Shown here: positions 33,751 through 43,970 of the stretch, in pieces
How the letters are laid out: every line of letters begins with the position of its first letter
How positions within the stretch are numbered: the first letter of the stretch is position 1
From: Pedobacter jeongneungensis
Lineage (GTDB): Bacteria > Bacteroidota > Bacteroidia > Sphingobacteriales > Sphingobacteriaceae
Length of the DNA stretch: 64,000 nt
Assembly: GCF_000633455.1 (NCBI RefSeq)
Contig: NZ_AYMG01000011.1
Span: forward strand, 62,001-126,000
Direction: 5' to 3'
Translations under genes and position numbers: made by a program
Notes under the pieces: model-generated
Seen by the model: only the letters and a program-made list of their open reading frames with translations
The model's database searches: none
Told to the model about the DNA's origin: nothing

Positions 33751-35571
33751 ATGAAGACATACTTTCGTTTATTATCTTTTGCCAAGCCTATCGAAAAATT
33801 TGCAATACCTTATGTTATTGCAACATTATTCGCTATCATTTTTAATACTTTTTTATTCACGCTGCTAGGACCTCTTATGCAGGCGCTATTTCTTGGCAAA
33901 GCTGCTACTAATATTAAAGCAGACAAAGCTGAAGGTTCATTAAATTTTTTAGGGAAATTTAATGATTACATGGATGCAATAATTGCACATGATAAAATAC
34001 ATGCATTACAGATTATTTGTATTGTAATCATAGTAACAGTATTCTTATCGAACTTATTTAGGTACTTCTCTCAACGCTATATGGAGGATCTACGGGTACA
34101 TACTTTATTAAACTTAAGAAAAACAGTTTTTAACAATGTAATGAATTTACATGTTGGTTACTTTAATAATGAGCGTAAAGGTGATATTATTTCAAAAGTT
34201 GCATCTGATGTACAGGTGGTTCAGTTTACTGTAACCAATACTCTGCAAGTGGTTTTTAAAGAGCCGTTACAGCTCATCTTTTTTGTAGGGGTTTTAATCT
34301 CAATATCATTAAAGTTAACATTATTTTCATTACTGGTTATTCCAGTTTCTGGATTTATTATCAGCAAGATTGTAAAAAGGTTAAAGCAGCAAGCCACTCA
34401 ATCGCACGAATCGTTTGCTAAAATGATCGGATTTCTGGACGAATCGCTTAGCGGAATAAAAATTATCAAAGCATTTAATTCTACAGAAAGAATGAAGCAA
34501 AAGTTTGATGATGAAAATAAGTTTTATTCTTTCCTGAACAGAAAAATGGCGAGAAGACAGCAGCTTGCTTCTCCTGTTTCGCAAACGCTTGGTGTTTTGG
34601 TAGTGGTTTTTATCTTATTATATGGCGGGACTTTGATTTTAAGTGGAAAAGGAGATCTAGAAGCAGCAGATTTTGTTGTTTATCTGGCTACGTTCTCTCA
34701 AGTAATGCAACCAATTAAAGCTTTAACTGATTCCTTTAGTGGAATACACTCTGGCATATCTGCCGGAGAACGTGTTTTGGATCTAATTGACACTAAACCA
34801 TCATTAGTGAATAAACCTGGTGCTAAAATACTTGATGGTTTTAATAGTGCCATCAGTCTTCAAAATGTTTCATTCAGTTATGGTGATAAACAAATCTTGA
34901 ATTCGATAAATTTCGACATCGAAAAAGGAAAAACCATAGCATTGGTTGGCCCATCGGGTGGTGGTAAAAGTACATTGATGGACTTGCTACCACGTTTTCA
35001 TGATCCAAAATCGGGAACAATCAAAATTGACGGTCATGACTACAAAGACTTAACCGTTGAAAGTATAAGAACGCAAATGGGAACAGTTAACCAAGAGTCT
35101 TTTTTATTCAACGATACCATCTTTAATAACATTGCTTTTGCAAAACCTGATGCAACAATGGAAGAAGTAATTGCAGCAGCAAAGATCGCAAATGCGCACG
35201 ATTTTATTGAGAATACAGAAAACGGCTATCAATCTTTTGTTGGTGATAGAGGAAACAAACTTTCAGGCGGGCAGAAACAACGTGTTTGTATTGCAAGGGC
35301 TGTATTGGCTAATCCACCGATCATGCTTTTAGACGAGGCCACTTCTGCACTGGATACTGAATCTGAAAAATTAGTACAGGATGCCTTAAATAATTTAATG
35401 AAAAACCGTACATCAATTGTGATTGCACACCGTTTAAGTACCATACAACATGCAGATAAAATTGTGGTGATTGATAAAGGTAGTGTTGTAGAAACCGGAA
35501 GTCATAGCGAACTTATGGCTAAAAGTGGCTTATATAAGCGTTTAATAGACATGCAGGCTTTTAACGATTAG
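33751..35571 (+). CDS. ABC exporter, MsbA-like half transporter
   Basis: 606 residues: six-helix membrane domain (about 1-330) and ATPase domain with Walker A LVGPSGGGKSTLM, Q-loop TVNQESFLF, signature LSGGQKQRV, Walker B IMLLDEATSALD and IVIAHRLST. The resemblance to MsbA and the position within a glycosyltransferase cluster suggest lipid A-core or lipid-linked glycan flipping, but other lipids are possible. Its last 4 bp overlap, convergently, the end of the next gene. Confidence 0.85.
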   Translation: MKTYFRLLSFAKPIEKFAIPYVIATLFAIIFNTFLFTLLGPLMQALFLGKAATNIKADKAEGSLNFLGKFNDYMDAIIAHDKIHALQIICIVIIVTVFLSNLFRYFSQRYMEDLRVHTLLNLRKTVFNNVMNLHVGYFNNERKGDIISKVASDVQVVQFTVTNTLQVVFKEPLQLIFFVGVLISISLKLTLFSLLVIPVSGFIISKIVKRLKQQATQSHESFAKMIGFLDESLSGIKIIKAFNSTERMKQKFDDENKFYSFLNRKMARRQQLASPVSQTLGVLVVVFILLYGGTLILSGKGDLEAADFVVYLATFSQVMQPIKALTDSFSGIHSGISAGERVLDLIDTKPSLVNKPGAKILDGFNSAISLQNVSFSYGDKQILNSINFDIEKGKTIALVGPSGGGKSTLMDLLPRFHDPKSGTIKIDGHDYKDLTVESIRTQMGTVNQESFLFNDTIFNNIAFAKPDATMEEVIAAAKIANAHDFIENTENGYQSFVGDRGNKLSGGQKQRVCIARAVLANPPIMLLDEATSALDTESEKLVQDALNNLMKNRTSIVIAHRLSTIQHADKIVVIDKGSVVETGSHSELMAKSGLYKRLIDMQAFND

Positions 35572-36704
35572 ATTTCTTCTAAAATTAATTGCAGCTTTAA
35601 GGTTTGCTCCGTTGCATTAAAACTCTTTGCATATTGTTTAATATAATCTTTATCGTATGTTCCGTAGTTTTCTTCTATTTTTTCCATCGCCTTCGCCAAT
35701 TCAGTAAAGGAAAGCTGGTTTACCACTATGCCGATTTTATCATTTACGTATTCCTCAATGCCACCCGAGTTAAAACCGGCTATTGGTTTGCCGAGGTGGG
35801 CAGCTTCTTGCATAACTAAAGGAAAAGAATCCTGGCGGGATAATAGTAAGAAACCCTTACCTAAATTAAAGTAGTCGTAATAGTCGGTAGATTTTCGGCC
35901 AACAAAAAACAGCCTGTCTTTAAATGCAGCCTTGCCAGCTATTTGTGCATAAGCTGTTGTGCCCGAATCTTCAATGCCTCCAATCCACATAATTTTATGA
36001 TTGGGTTTAAGTTCTTTCAATAAAGGAATTACAAAATCAACACCCTTGATGGCATTAACACTGCCTGCCATTATCCAGATAAAGTCGGTAGGGGCAAAAT
36101 TAAATTGCTCGCTTATTTTAGCCTCGCTTAAAGAAATAAACCGGTCGTCAACAAAGCTGTTCAGCAATTTCACATTTTGATGCCCCATATCTTCTAAATT
36201 TTGGCATACTACTTTAGAGCATCCAATACACAGGTCCGATTTTAATAAGTTTTCTATGGTTTTTTCTTTAACCATATCGTAATACAATGGCATTTCATGA
36301 ACGTGTGAAATAATCTTTACCCCCAGTTTCAACGCAATAGAATATGCATCTCTGTTTACAATTGTATTAATATACCAGTAATCTGCTTTAACCTTTTTCT
36401 GTATTTTTCGCAGTTGAAACTCTATAGGATTTACATTAACAGCATATAGCAATAGCCTAAACAGCCTGAGCAGATAATTTCTGCTTTTTTTATAGCCAAC
36501 AAAGTATTTGATATATTTTGGAAGGTCCTTAAGCAAGGATCCATCATTACGGGTAAATAAGCAGGCTTCGAATTTTTCTGCATTCAAATTTTCAAGGATG
36601 TAGAGTAACTGCATTTCCGAGCCTGTTCTGCCAAAAAACGGGGTAATAAACAATATTTTTTTTGGTGCTGTAGCTCCTTCTTTTTTTGAAAAACCTGTCG
36701 TCAT
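35568..36704 (-). CDS. Glycosyltransferase family 4
   Basis: 378 residues, GT-B fold. The N-terminal lobe begins ILFITPFFGRTGSEMQLLYI; the C-terminal lobe has IMAGSVNAIKGVDFVIPLL, LFFVGRKSTDYYDY and SRQDSFPLVMQEAAHLGKPI...GFNSGGIEEYV, the EX7E-type nucleotide-sugar-binding region of GT4 enzymes (first Glu in MQEAA). It is the only glycosyltransferase on the minus strand within the block 31.7-42.8 kb, so it is not in the main transcript. Confidence 0.88.
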   Translation of the reverse strand: MTTGFSKKEGATAPKKILFITPFFGRTGSEMQLLYILENLNAEKFEACLFTRNDGSLLKDLPKYIKYFVGYKKSRNYLLRLFRLLLYAVNVNPIEFQLRKIQKKVKADYWYINTIVNRDAYSIALKLGVKIISHVHEMPLYYDMVKEKTIENLLKSDLCIGCSKVVCQNLEDMGHQNVKLLNSFVDDRFISLSEAKISEQFNFAPTDFIWIMAGSVNAIKGVDFVIPLLKELKPNHKIMWIGGIEDSGTTAYAQIAGKAAFKDRLFFVGRKSTDYYDYFNLGKGFLLLSRQDSFPLVMQEAAHLGKPIAGFNSGGIEEYVNDKIGIVVNQLSFTELAKAMEKIEENYGTYDKDYIKQYAKSFNATEQTLKLQLILEEI

Positions 36705-36808
36705 TTTCTCTTTTTTTTCAGGCTTTAAAGATGCAAAAATCTATGCCATCTTTTATAAGCTTATTAACGCTTAAATTATCTTATTTTTACCGCACCTAAA
36801 CCCAATAC

Positions 36809-37801
36809 ATGATTGACGAGCAAAAAAATCTTATTACGGTGTTAATGCCAGTTTTTAATAGCGAACTTTTTGTAAAGGAAGCTATCGAAAGCATACTCAA
36901 ACAATCCTATGAAAACTTGGAATTTTTGATTATTAACGATGGAAGTACAGATCAGTCGCACGCCATAATCAGCTCTTTTTTAGATAGCCGGATAAAATAT
37001 GTTAATAATGAAGTGAATAAGGGTATAGTAAATACGTTGAACGAAGGATTGGTGTTGAGTAAGGGCAAATATATCGCCAGAATGGATGCTGATGATATTG
37101 CCATGCCCGATCGATTAACCAAACAAGCTGCTTTTCTAACTGCAAACCCAACCTATAAATTGTGTGGCAGTATGGCGATTGCTATTGATGCTACCGGAAA
37201 AGAAATAAACAACTTAAACCGGCCACAGCATAGTGCTAAAATCAAAGTATTTAACTTGTTCCGCAATGCTTTTATACATCCAACAATTATGGCGAATGCT
37301 GAAACAATAAAGAAATTTGCGTACAGTGAAGATTTTAAATATGCTGAAGATTATTTTTTATTTTCTCAAATCACAATGAATTATCCGGTTGCAAACTTGC
37401 ACGAGCGTTTGTTGCAATACCGCATTCATGAAGAAAGTATAACATCAAAGAAAAAGGGAGAAATGGTGCAAAGCGAGCTCAAAACAATAGCCTATTTATT
37501 ATCTTTCTTATTTGATAAAGTAGATCAACAAAGTTTATTAGTTCATCATTCAATCCTGCGCCCTGAAGATGCTGCTTTTTCTGAACATGAAATAGAGCAA
37601 CACCTGGTAAATGTATTAAAAGCCAATCGAAAAAAGCAGGTATTCAATCAAAGGCCTCTTAGCAAACAACTTCAAAAAGATTGGTATAACTACCTGCTTA
37701 AATCCAACAATAAATCTTCCCTTGGTAAATTTATAGGATCAGATTTATTTACCTTTAGCAATTTAAATTTGAAACAGGTTATCAAACTTCTGCTAAAGTA
37801 A
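36809..37801 (+). CDS. Glycosyltransferase family 2
   Basis: 330 residues; GT-A fold with VLMPVFNSELFVKEAIESIL, LIINDGSTDQSHAII, and ARMDADDIAMPDRL containing the DxD motif (DAD). The C-terminal part YRIHEESITSKK is common in GT2 enzymes of O-antigen and capsule loci. It begins a run of five plus-strand glycosyltransferase genes with gaps of 21 nt or less. Confidence 0.9.
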   Translation: MIDEQKNLITVLMPVFNSELFVKEAIESILKQSYENLEFLIINDGSTDQSHAIISSFLDSRIKYVNNEVNKGIVNTLNEGLVLSKGKYIARMDADDIAMPDRLTKQAAFLTANPTYKLCGSMAIAIDATGKEINNLNRPQHSAKIKVFNLFRNAFIHPTIMANAETIKKFAYSEDFKYAEDYFLFSQITMNYPVANLHERLLQYRIHEESITSKKKGEMVQSELKTIAYLLSFLFDKVDQQSLLVHHSILRPEDAAFSEHEIEQHLVNVLKANRKKQVFNQRPLSKQLQKDWYNYLLKSNNKSSLGKFIGSDLFTFSNLNLKQVIKLLLK

Positions 37802-37807
37802 TCGATA

Positions 37808-38707
37808 ATGGAGCCACTCATTTCTATAGCGCTTTGTACATATAATGGCGCTAATTTTTTACGACAACAACTGGATAGTATTCTTAACCAAACATATAAA
37901 CACATTGAATTGGTTATTGTTGATGATGGCTCTTCTGACGGCACAAAAGATATATTGAAACAATATGCTGCTAAATATGAACAGATTAAACTGTATTTTA
38001 ACGAAACGAACATCGGTTTTAATGCCAACTTTCAAAAAGCCATATCTTTTTGTTCAGGCGATTTTATAGCCATTAGCGATCAGGATGACATATGGCTGGA
38101 GCATAAATTAGAACTATTACATCAGAATATAGGAGATAACTGGTTGATTTTTTCGAATTCAGAATGGATAGATCAAACAGAAAATTCCATTGGGCGACAA
38201 ACATTAAATCCCGATTTTAAATTGGGAAACCGTGATTACAGAAGCGCACTATTCTATAATTCGGTTACCGGGCATACCACTCTTTTTTCAAAGGCACTGT
38301 TACCCTACATATCTCCAATTCCTGAAACAGGATATTATGATTGGTGGATCGGATTTGTAGCCCTATATCATCACAAAATTACTTGTTTAAATGAATGTTT
38401 AACACTGCACAGAATCCATAGTTCTTCAGTGATGCACAAGTTTAAAGGTAATGTAAAAACCAACATCAAAGCAGAACGTTTTAAAGAAATTAATCTGAAT
38501 CTTTTCCTTTTAGGCAAGTATAAAAACTTAAAAGAAGCAGATAAAAAACTGATTGGTAAAATATATGCCGCCCACCATAAAAAAGGATACAGTCTATATT
38601 TAATCAGGCTTATCTATAAACATTATCAAGATTATTTTCCTGATCTGAAAAACAGAACAGGATTAAGCAGACTAAATTTTGCTATTAAATTTTCCAGAAA
38701 ATTTTAG
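37808..38707 (+). CDS. Glycosyltransferase family 2
   Basis: 299 residues, 6 nt after the previous gene. Motifs: SIALCTYNGANFLRQQLDSIL, LVIVDDGSSDGTKDIL and AISDQDDIWLEHKLE, where the QDD supplies the metal-binding Asp residues. The LHRIHSSSVM segment is typical of rhamnan- and O-antigen-type GT2 enzymes. Donor sugar unknown. Confidence 0.9.
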   Translation: MEPLISIALCTYNGANFLRQQLDSILNQTYKHIELVIVDDGSSDGTKDILKQYAAKYEQIKLYFNETNIGFNANFQKAISFCSGDFIAISDQDDIWLEHKLELLHQNIGDNWLIFSNSEWIDQTENSIGRQTLNPDFKLGNRDYRSALFYNSVTGHTTLFSKALLPYISPIPETGYYDWWIGFVALYHHKITCLNECLTLHRIHSSSVMHKFKGNVKTNIKAERFKEINLNLFLLGKYKNLKEADKKLIGKIYAAHHKKGYSLYLIRLIYKHYQDYFPDLKNRTGLSRLNFAIKFSRKF

Positions 38708-38728
38708 GCTACAGCACTTATTAAACAC

Positions 38729-40861
38729 ATGAAAATTTACCGTTGGATAGATAAATACAATTATAAAGTCTCAATTAAGATTACGAAGAGATATTATACC
38801 GGAATATCAAAAAGAAGAACAAAACTATATTCCTTATCGCCATCCTTTTGGGGAGACTACCTACTACGTTTATTACTGGTATTTGCGTCTGTTATTTTTG
38901 TTAAAAAATCTGCTTTTAAAGGTTTTTACAATATTATATCCCGTAAATTCTCTCCGTTTTTCTCTTCCGATACCAACCCCATAATTTATATTAAAACAAG
39001 AGATTTAATTTCAGCATTATTTGGTTACCGGTATTTTGTTGATGAGGCTACTCCAGATCTTTTAGATAGGAAAACCATTCTTGCAGAAAAAATAGTATTT
39101 CAACGTTCAGAGGAGCCATTTATTAGCGTTATTGTAACTGGCAACTATCGCTTAGATTATCTTTATAACTGTTTAAAATCCTTAAGCGATCACATTTCTG
39201 AAAAATATGCTTTTGAGGTTATTGTATTCAAAAATCAAGATCACCATATCAATTCTTTCCTTAATAATAATGTTAAAGGAATTATTCTGTTAGAAACGGC
39301 TTCTTTTGCATCAATGTTAGAAAATGCGAAAGGAAATTTAATCTATATCCAATCAAGTGAGGCTATGATAAAGAAAAACAGTGTTGAACTCCTTGCCGAA
39401 GTACTGAAAAATAAAGATGTGGGCTGTGCAGGGGCAAAACACCTTTATAGAAATGGCTTACTCATAAGAACAGAAGGCGACACTATTTTTTATGAGGACA
39501 GCAATCATCCTGAATTTAATTCTCAAAAAGAAATTACACATTATGCTTCAGCTAATTTTATTTTCCACAGAGATCATTTAAGTAACTTAAACCTGTCTGA
39601 TTTTGATCTTCTTTCGTCAGTTAATATCGGAGATCAGATTGGTAAATCCCTTGCCGGCAAAAACAAAAAGGTTATTTATCAGCCTTTGGCCGAGGTGGTG
39701 TTTTATAATATCCAACAGTTAAAGGCCCAGGCCTTAATTGAAAAGCCTGCACAAAAAACTATATTATTTATCGATGATTTTATCCCTACGCCCGATCAGG
39801 ATTCTGGTTCGAACAGGATATTCAAAATTATGCAGCTGGTAAAAGCCTTAGGATTTCATGTGATATTTTTACCTGCCAACGGTGAGAAAAAACCACGGTA
39901 TTTTGATCAGATGATTTTGGAAGGGTTCGAAGTACTGTACCGTTTTCCTAATATGCGTGGAATGATCAAAATTCTCGAAGGTAAGCTTCAGGACATTGAT
40001 GCTGTGTGGCTGTGCAAACCGCACAATAATGAGCAGTTTAAGTTTCTATTTGAGCAGAAAAAAGATTTATTCTGGATCTATGACACGATTGATCTCCATT
40101 TTTTAAGGTTGCAGCGGGAAGGCGATCTTTCTGGAGACCAATCTGTTATTCAAGCGGCCAATGATGTTAAACAGGTAGAACTCAATATTGCAAAACGTGC
40201 CAGTATTACCCTGGCCATTACAAAGGATGAAAAAGAAATTTTAGAAAACGAAGGCATAAAAAATGTTGAGATAATACCTAATATCCACGAAATAAAAACC
40301 ATAACCGAAGCTGCAGGTTCTTTCAGTTTAAGAAATGGCTTACTTTTTATTGGTGGTTATCTGCATAAACCCAACATAGATGCTGTGCAATGGTTAGTTA
40401 AAGAAATTATGCCTTTGGTATGGGCCGTCGATCAGCGGATAACCTTAACACTTTTAGGGAGCAACCCTACCGATGAGATACTTGCGCTGCGCTCGGATAG
40501 GGTAATTGTTCCTGGTTATATACATGATGTTTCAACATATTTCTACAGTAACCGCATATTTGTATCACCATTACGGTTTGGTGCAGGCATGAAAGGGAAA
40601 ATTGGTCAGAGTTTAGAATATGGACTTCCAATTGTTTCTACTGATATTGGCGTAGAAGGTATTGGGTTAACAAATGGCCACGATGTAATGGTAGCGAATG
40701 ATACCAAAGATTTTGCAGAAAAAATCATTCAGTTATATAATTCTCCCGATCTTTGGAGTAACATCAGAAACAATTCGATTAATGCGTTAAAAGCATACAC
40801 CCCCGAAGTGATAAAACAGCAACTGGAAGAATTATTGAGAAATTTAAGCAACAAAAAGTAG
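38729..40861 (+). CDS. Two-domain glycosyltransferase, degenerate GT2 plus GT4
   Basis: 710 residues. The N-terminal part (about 120-320) looks like a GT-A domain (SVIVTGNYRLDYLYNCLKSL, FEVIVFKNQDHH, LIYIQSSEAMIKKNS) but lacks a clear DxD, so it may be inactive. The C-terminal part (about 345-705) is GT4-like: ILFIDDFIPTPDQDSGSNRI, AVWLCKPHNNEQF, LFIGGYLHKPNIDAVQWLV, FVSPLRFGAGMKGKIGQSLEYGLPIVSTDIGVEGI. Such fusions are found in O-antigen and exopolysaccharide clusters. The stop is followed one base later by the next gene's ATG. Confidence 0.82.
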   Translation: MKIYRWIDKYNYKVSIKITKRYYTGISKRRTKLYSLSPSFWGDYLLRLLLVFASVIFVKKSAFKGFYNIISRKFSPFFSSDTNPIIYIKTRDLISALFGYRYFVDEATPDLLDRKTILAEKIVFQRSEEPFISVIVTGNYRLDYLYNCLKSLSDHISEKYAFEVIVFKNQDHHINSFLNNNVKGIILLETASFASMLENAKGNLIYIQSSEAMIKKNSVELLAEVLKNKDVGCAGAKHLYRNGLLIRTEGDTIFYEDSNHPEFNSQKEITHYASANFIFHRDHLSNLNLSDFDLLSSVNIGDQIGKSLAGKNKKVIYQPLAEVVFYNIQQLKAQALIEKPAQKTILFIDDFIPTPDQDSGSNRIFKIMQLVKALGFHVIFLPANGEKKPRYFDQMILEGFEVLYRFPNMRGMIKILEGKLQDIDAVWLCKPHNNEQFKFLFEQKKDLFWIYDTIDLHFLRLQREGDLSGDQSVIQAANDVKQVELNIAKRASITLAITKDEKEILENEGIKNVEIIPNIHEIKTITEAAGSFSLRNGLLFIGGYLHKPNIDAVQWLVKEIMPLVWAVDQRITLTLLGSNPTDEILALRSDRVIVPGYIHDVSTYFYSNRIFVSPLRFGAGMKGKIGQSLEYGLPIVSTDIGVEGIGLTNGHDVMVANDTKDFAEKIIQLYNSPDLWSNIRNNSINALKAYTPEVIKQQLEELLRNLSNKK

Positions 40862-40862
40862 C

Positions 40863-41693
40863 ATGAGCGAACAAAAGATCTCAATTATTACCGTTAATTA
40901 TAATAATTGCACCGGGCTTGAAAAAACGATGAGCAGTGTTTTTTCGCAAAGTGCCACCAATATCGAATTTATTGTTATTGATGGTGGCAGTAATGATGGG
41001 GGCGCCAAATTATTATCCCAAAATACAGATAAGATTACCTACTGGATAAGCGAACCCGACAGGGGGATTTATCATGCAATGAATAAGGGAATAAACATTG
41101 CTACCGGAGATTACATCTTATTCCTCAACAGTGGTGATTGGCTTTACAGCGATACGGTAATTTCGCAGTCGCTAACGGCCATGAAAGAACAACTGGATAT
41201 TTACTATGGCGACATTATTTATGATGAGATACATCAGCAGAGTAAACGAGTGTTTCCGGATCAGTTAAATTTTGCCTTCTTTTTCGAACAGAACATATCG
41301 CATCAGGCCAGTTTTATCAAAAGAACTTTGTTTAAAACGATCTTTCCTTACAATGAAAATTTCAAAATTGTATCTGACTGGGAATTTTTTACCTATGCCA
41401 TATGCAAGCGGGAAGCCTCGTACAAACACCTTGATGTCATCCTTACCAATTATGATGCAACAGGCATTTCTTCCAATACCGATAACCATGTGTTAATGAA
41501 TGCGGAGCGCGAAGCATCGTTAAATAATCACTTTCCTGAGTTTATAGCTGATTATAATTACTTTAAACATTTAAGGGATAAAAAAGCAGAACAGTTTTTG
41601 TACATTAAACAACATCCGTTAGCGTACAAATTTTTAAAAGCATTTATTAATCTCATTTTACTTTTTTTACCAAAGTTTAAAAAATCAGCCTAA
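40863..41693 (+). CDS. Glycosyltransferase family 2 (colanic-acid WcaA/WcaE-like)
   Basis: 276 residues: ISIITVNYNNCTGLEKTMSSV, FIVIDGGSNDGG, ISEPDRGIYHAMNKGI and LFLNSGDW. The DGGSxDG and EPDxGIYDAMNKG pattern is that of the WcaE/PGL-type branch of GT2, which often adds fucose or other deoxyhexose to surface polysaccharides. The later YNENFKIVSDWEFF matches the family. One base separates it from the preceding stop. Confidence 0.88.
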   Translation: MSEQKISIITVNYNNCTGLEKTMSSVFSQSATNIEFIVIDGGSNDGGAKLLSQNTDKITYWISEPDRGIYHAMNKGINIATGDYILFLNSGDWLYSDTVISQSLTAMKEQLDIYYGDIIYDEIHQQSKRVFPDQLNFAFFFEQNISHQASFIKRTLFKTIFPYNENFKIVSDWEFFTYAICKREASYKHLDVILTNYDATGISSNTDNHVLMNAEREASLNNHFPEFIADYNYFKHLRDKKAEQFLYIKQHPLAYKFLKAFINLILLFLPKFKKSA

Positions 41694-41698
41694 AAATT

Positions 41699-42790
41699 AT
41701 GTTTAAGGTTTTATACGATCATCAAATATTTACAGAGCAAACCTATGGAGGCATTTCCAGGTATTTTAAGTATCTGATGAATGGAATAAAGAAAACAGAA
41801 GAGGTAGAGTACAAACTGGGCCTTTTAAGATCCAATAACTATTATATCAGAGATGAACAGCAGCCTTTAAGCAGTTCGTTATTTAATCCGCTTTTTAAAA
41901 CACAAGAAAAACTTCTTAAACGCAATAACTCGTACAGCAAATACCTGCTTAAAAAAAATGATTTCTCTGTTTTTCACCCTACATATTTTAACCCTTATTT
42001 TCTAAAGTACCTGAAAAAGCCGCTGGTTATAACCGTTCATGATATGACCTATGAGGCACTGCCTCAATTTTTCCCTTCATCTGATCCTTTACCTTTTTAT
42101 AAAAGAATATTAATGGAGAAGGCAGATAAAATTATAGCTATATCCGAAACAACAAAAACCGATATATTAAAATACAGCAATGTTAATGTAGATAAAATAG
42201 AAGTTATACATCATGGAATAGATCTGGCTGAACCAGTGTACGCTCCTGTTGAAGGCTTACCTGAGCAGTACATTTTATTTGTTGGTGCCAGGTGGAGTTA
42301 TAAAAATTTCCATTTAACAGTAGAGGCTTTTAAAAAATTAACACAAAAATATCCCGGGTTACGCCTGGTATTTGCGGGTGGGGGGGCTTTAAGCTATGGC
42401 GATTCTGAGTTTTTAATACGCAATAATATTTTAGAGAAGACCATACAATTATCTGTTAGTGATGATCAGCTGAATACGCTTTATAAAAATGCCTTATGCT
42501 TTGTTTATCCTTCACTATACGAAGGTTTCGGATTGCCAATATTAGAAGCTTTTAAGAATAATTGTCCCGTTTTGCTGAGTAATTGCAGTTGTTTTGAAGA
42601 GATTGCAGGAAACGCTGCACAGTATTTCGATGGCCAATCTTTACAATCGTTGACAGAAAAGTTAGAAACTATTATCTCATCCCCTTCTCTTAGAAGAGAA
42701 ATGGGTAATGCAGGGCAAAAAAAATCGCTGGAATATCCTATTGATAAATGTGTTTCGAAAACGATTGAGCTGTATAAAAAAATTATTTAA
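41699..42790 (+). CDS. Glycosyltransferase family 4 (mannosyltransferase-like)
   Basis: 363 residues, GT-B fold. N-terminal DHQIFTEQTYGGISRYFKYL and TVHDMTYEALPQFFP; C-terminal LFVGARWSYKNFHLTVEAF, FVYPSLYEGFGLPILEAFKN with the EX7E pair, and LSNCSCFEEIAGNAA. The opening DHQIFxxQxxGGISRYF and this C-terminal region are common in mannosyl- and other hexosyl-transferases of O-antigen loci. It is the last gene of the plus-strand run. Confidence 0.9.
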   Translation: MFKVLYDHQIFTEQTYGGISRYFKYLMNGIKKTEEVEYKLGLLRSNNYYIRDEQQPLSSSLFNPLFKTQEKLLKRNNSYSKYLLKKNDFSVFHPTYFNPYFLKYLKKPLVITVHDMTYEALPQFFPSSDPLPFYKRILMEKADKIIAISETTKTDILKYSNVNVDKIEVIHHGIDLAEPVYAPVEGLPEQYILFVGARWSYKNFHLTVEAFKKLTQKYPGLRLVFAGGGALSYGDSEFLIRNNILEKTIQLSVSDDQLNTLYKNALCFVYPSLYEGFGLPILEAFKNNCPVLLSNCSCFEEIAGNAAQYFDGQSLQSLTEKLETIISSPSLRREMGNAGQKKSLEYPIDKCVSKTIELYKKII

Positions 42791-42824
42791 ATGCCTGCAG
42801 TCTAAGCAAAAATCTTTCAATCTC

Positions 42825-43793
42825 TTAAAAAAGAGACTTGAACCATCTTTTAAACCTTCTTCTATAAGAATTGTGTTTTTTTAAGTAGGCCATTTCCGCT
42901 AACTTACCCCGAATATTAAATTCTTCGAATAAAAGATTATAATCTGCCTCTTTTTCCGGCACCATATATTTTGGATGAACCAGCTCTCCCAGTTCCTCTA
43001 AAGGAACATTGGCAAAAGGACTATTGGCATTAGTGGTATTTTCTGCAAACTGATCGAATCCAATGTTACTTACCAGATTATAATTAGGGACAATGGTTAG
43101 TGAATGACTAAATAAATGTGAAAAAGTTACCTGATAATCCCATGTATCAATTTTACCTTCCTTGGTTTCATTAAATATTTCTACCCACCTATCAACAATC
43201 AAAGGATCTTCAAATATTTTTTGCAGTGGTTCTCTAACTTCATCTGCGTTGTACTGGCTTAAATTCTTATCATAGTTATTCCAGGATCTTTTCCAGGTAG
43301 CCCAGCCCCAGCCATTAGTTAAATTAGAAAAATAATACGAGCCTTTACCCCATTTTTTTTTAGTATCGAAATTAAAGCCAGATATCAGCCAGATTCTTGT
43401 ATCATTCCGGTATTTCTCCAGCAAATTATCACAATAATAAAAAAAGCTCATAGAGGGCATACAATCATGCTCTAATATAATTCCTTCTTCCTCATGTTGA
43501 AAAAACCAATCGATTGCAGAGGATATAGCTTCTTTTGGTCCCAAATTCTTTTCTCTGAATAAGGTATGTACTTCGCATTCCCAATCAATAAAACCCATTA
43601 CTGATTCTTTAGCCTTACTACAATCTTCTGCCTCTGTTGCCCGGTTTTCCCGTGGACCATCGCAGGTAAGATATAATCGCGAAGGTTTAGCCTGCTTAAT
43701 TCGTTCTAAAACTTTCAGCGTAGTATCAGTTCTATTAAAAAAAATAAATAATATTGCTGATTGAGTTTGATAAGCAGTATAATTTGTAGACAT
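42825..43793 (-). CDS. Nucleotide-diphospho-sugar transferase-like protein
   Basis: 322 residues with a GT-A-like fold: AILFIFFNRTDTTLKVLERI, RLYLTCDGPRE, IILEHDCMPSMSFFYYCD (a DxD-equivalent EHD), and NGWGWATWKRSWNNYD. This set (FNRxD, DGP, LEDDxxP-like, GWATWxRAW) marks a family of sugar transferases often near capsule genes. It converges on the plus-strand cluster with only 34 bp between the stops. Confidence 0.8.
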   Translation of the reverse strand: MSTNYTAYQTQSAILFIFFNRTDTTLKVLERIKQAKPSRLYLTCDGPRENRATEAEDCSKAKESVMGFIDWECEVHTLFREKNLGPKEAISSAIDWFFQHEEEGIILEHDCMPSMSFFYYCDNLLEKYRNDTRIWLISGFNFDTKKKWGKGSYYFSNLTNGWGWATWKRSWNNYDKNLSQYNADEVREPLQKIFEDPLIVDRWVEIFNETKEGKIDTWDYQVTFSHLFSHSLTIVPNYNLVSNIGFDQFAENTTNANSPFANVPLEELGELVHPKYMVPEKEADYNLLFEEFNIRGKLAEMAYLKKHNSYRRRFKRWFKSLF

Positions 43794-43970
43794 ATTGGGT
43801 TTAAGCAGGCAAAAATTGTGATGAATAATCCATATCAGGCGATTTAACAGTTTAAGAATACACTAAAACGGATCACCTGAACAAATCTACTAAAATAAAA
43901 AGAAAACGTTTAACTGGCACTTACTTCATATTAGTTTGAACATTAAAAATTTTAAAAAACAGGTTTAAAA

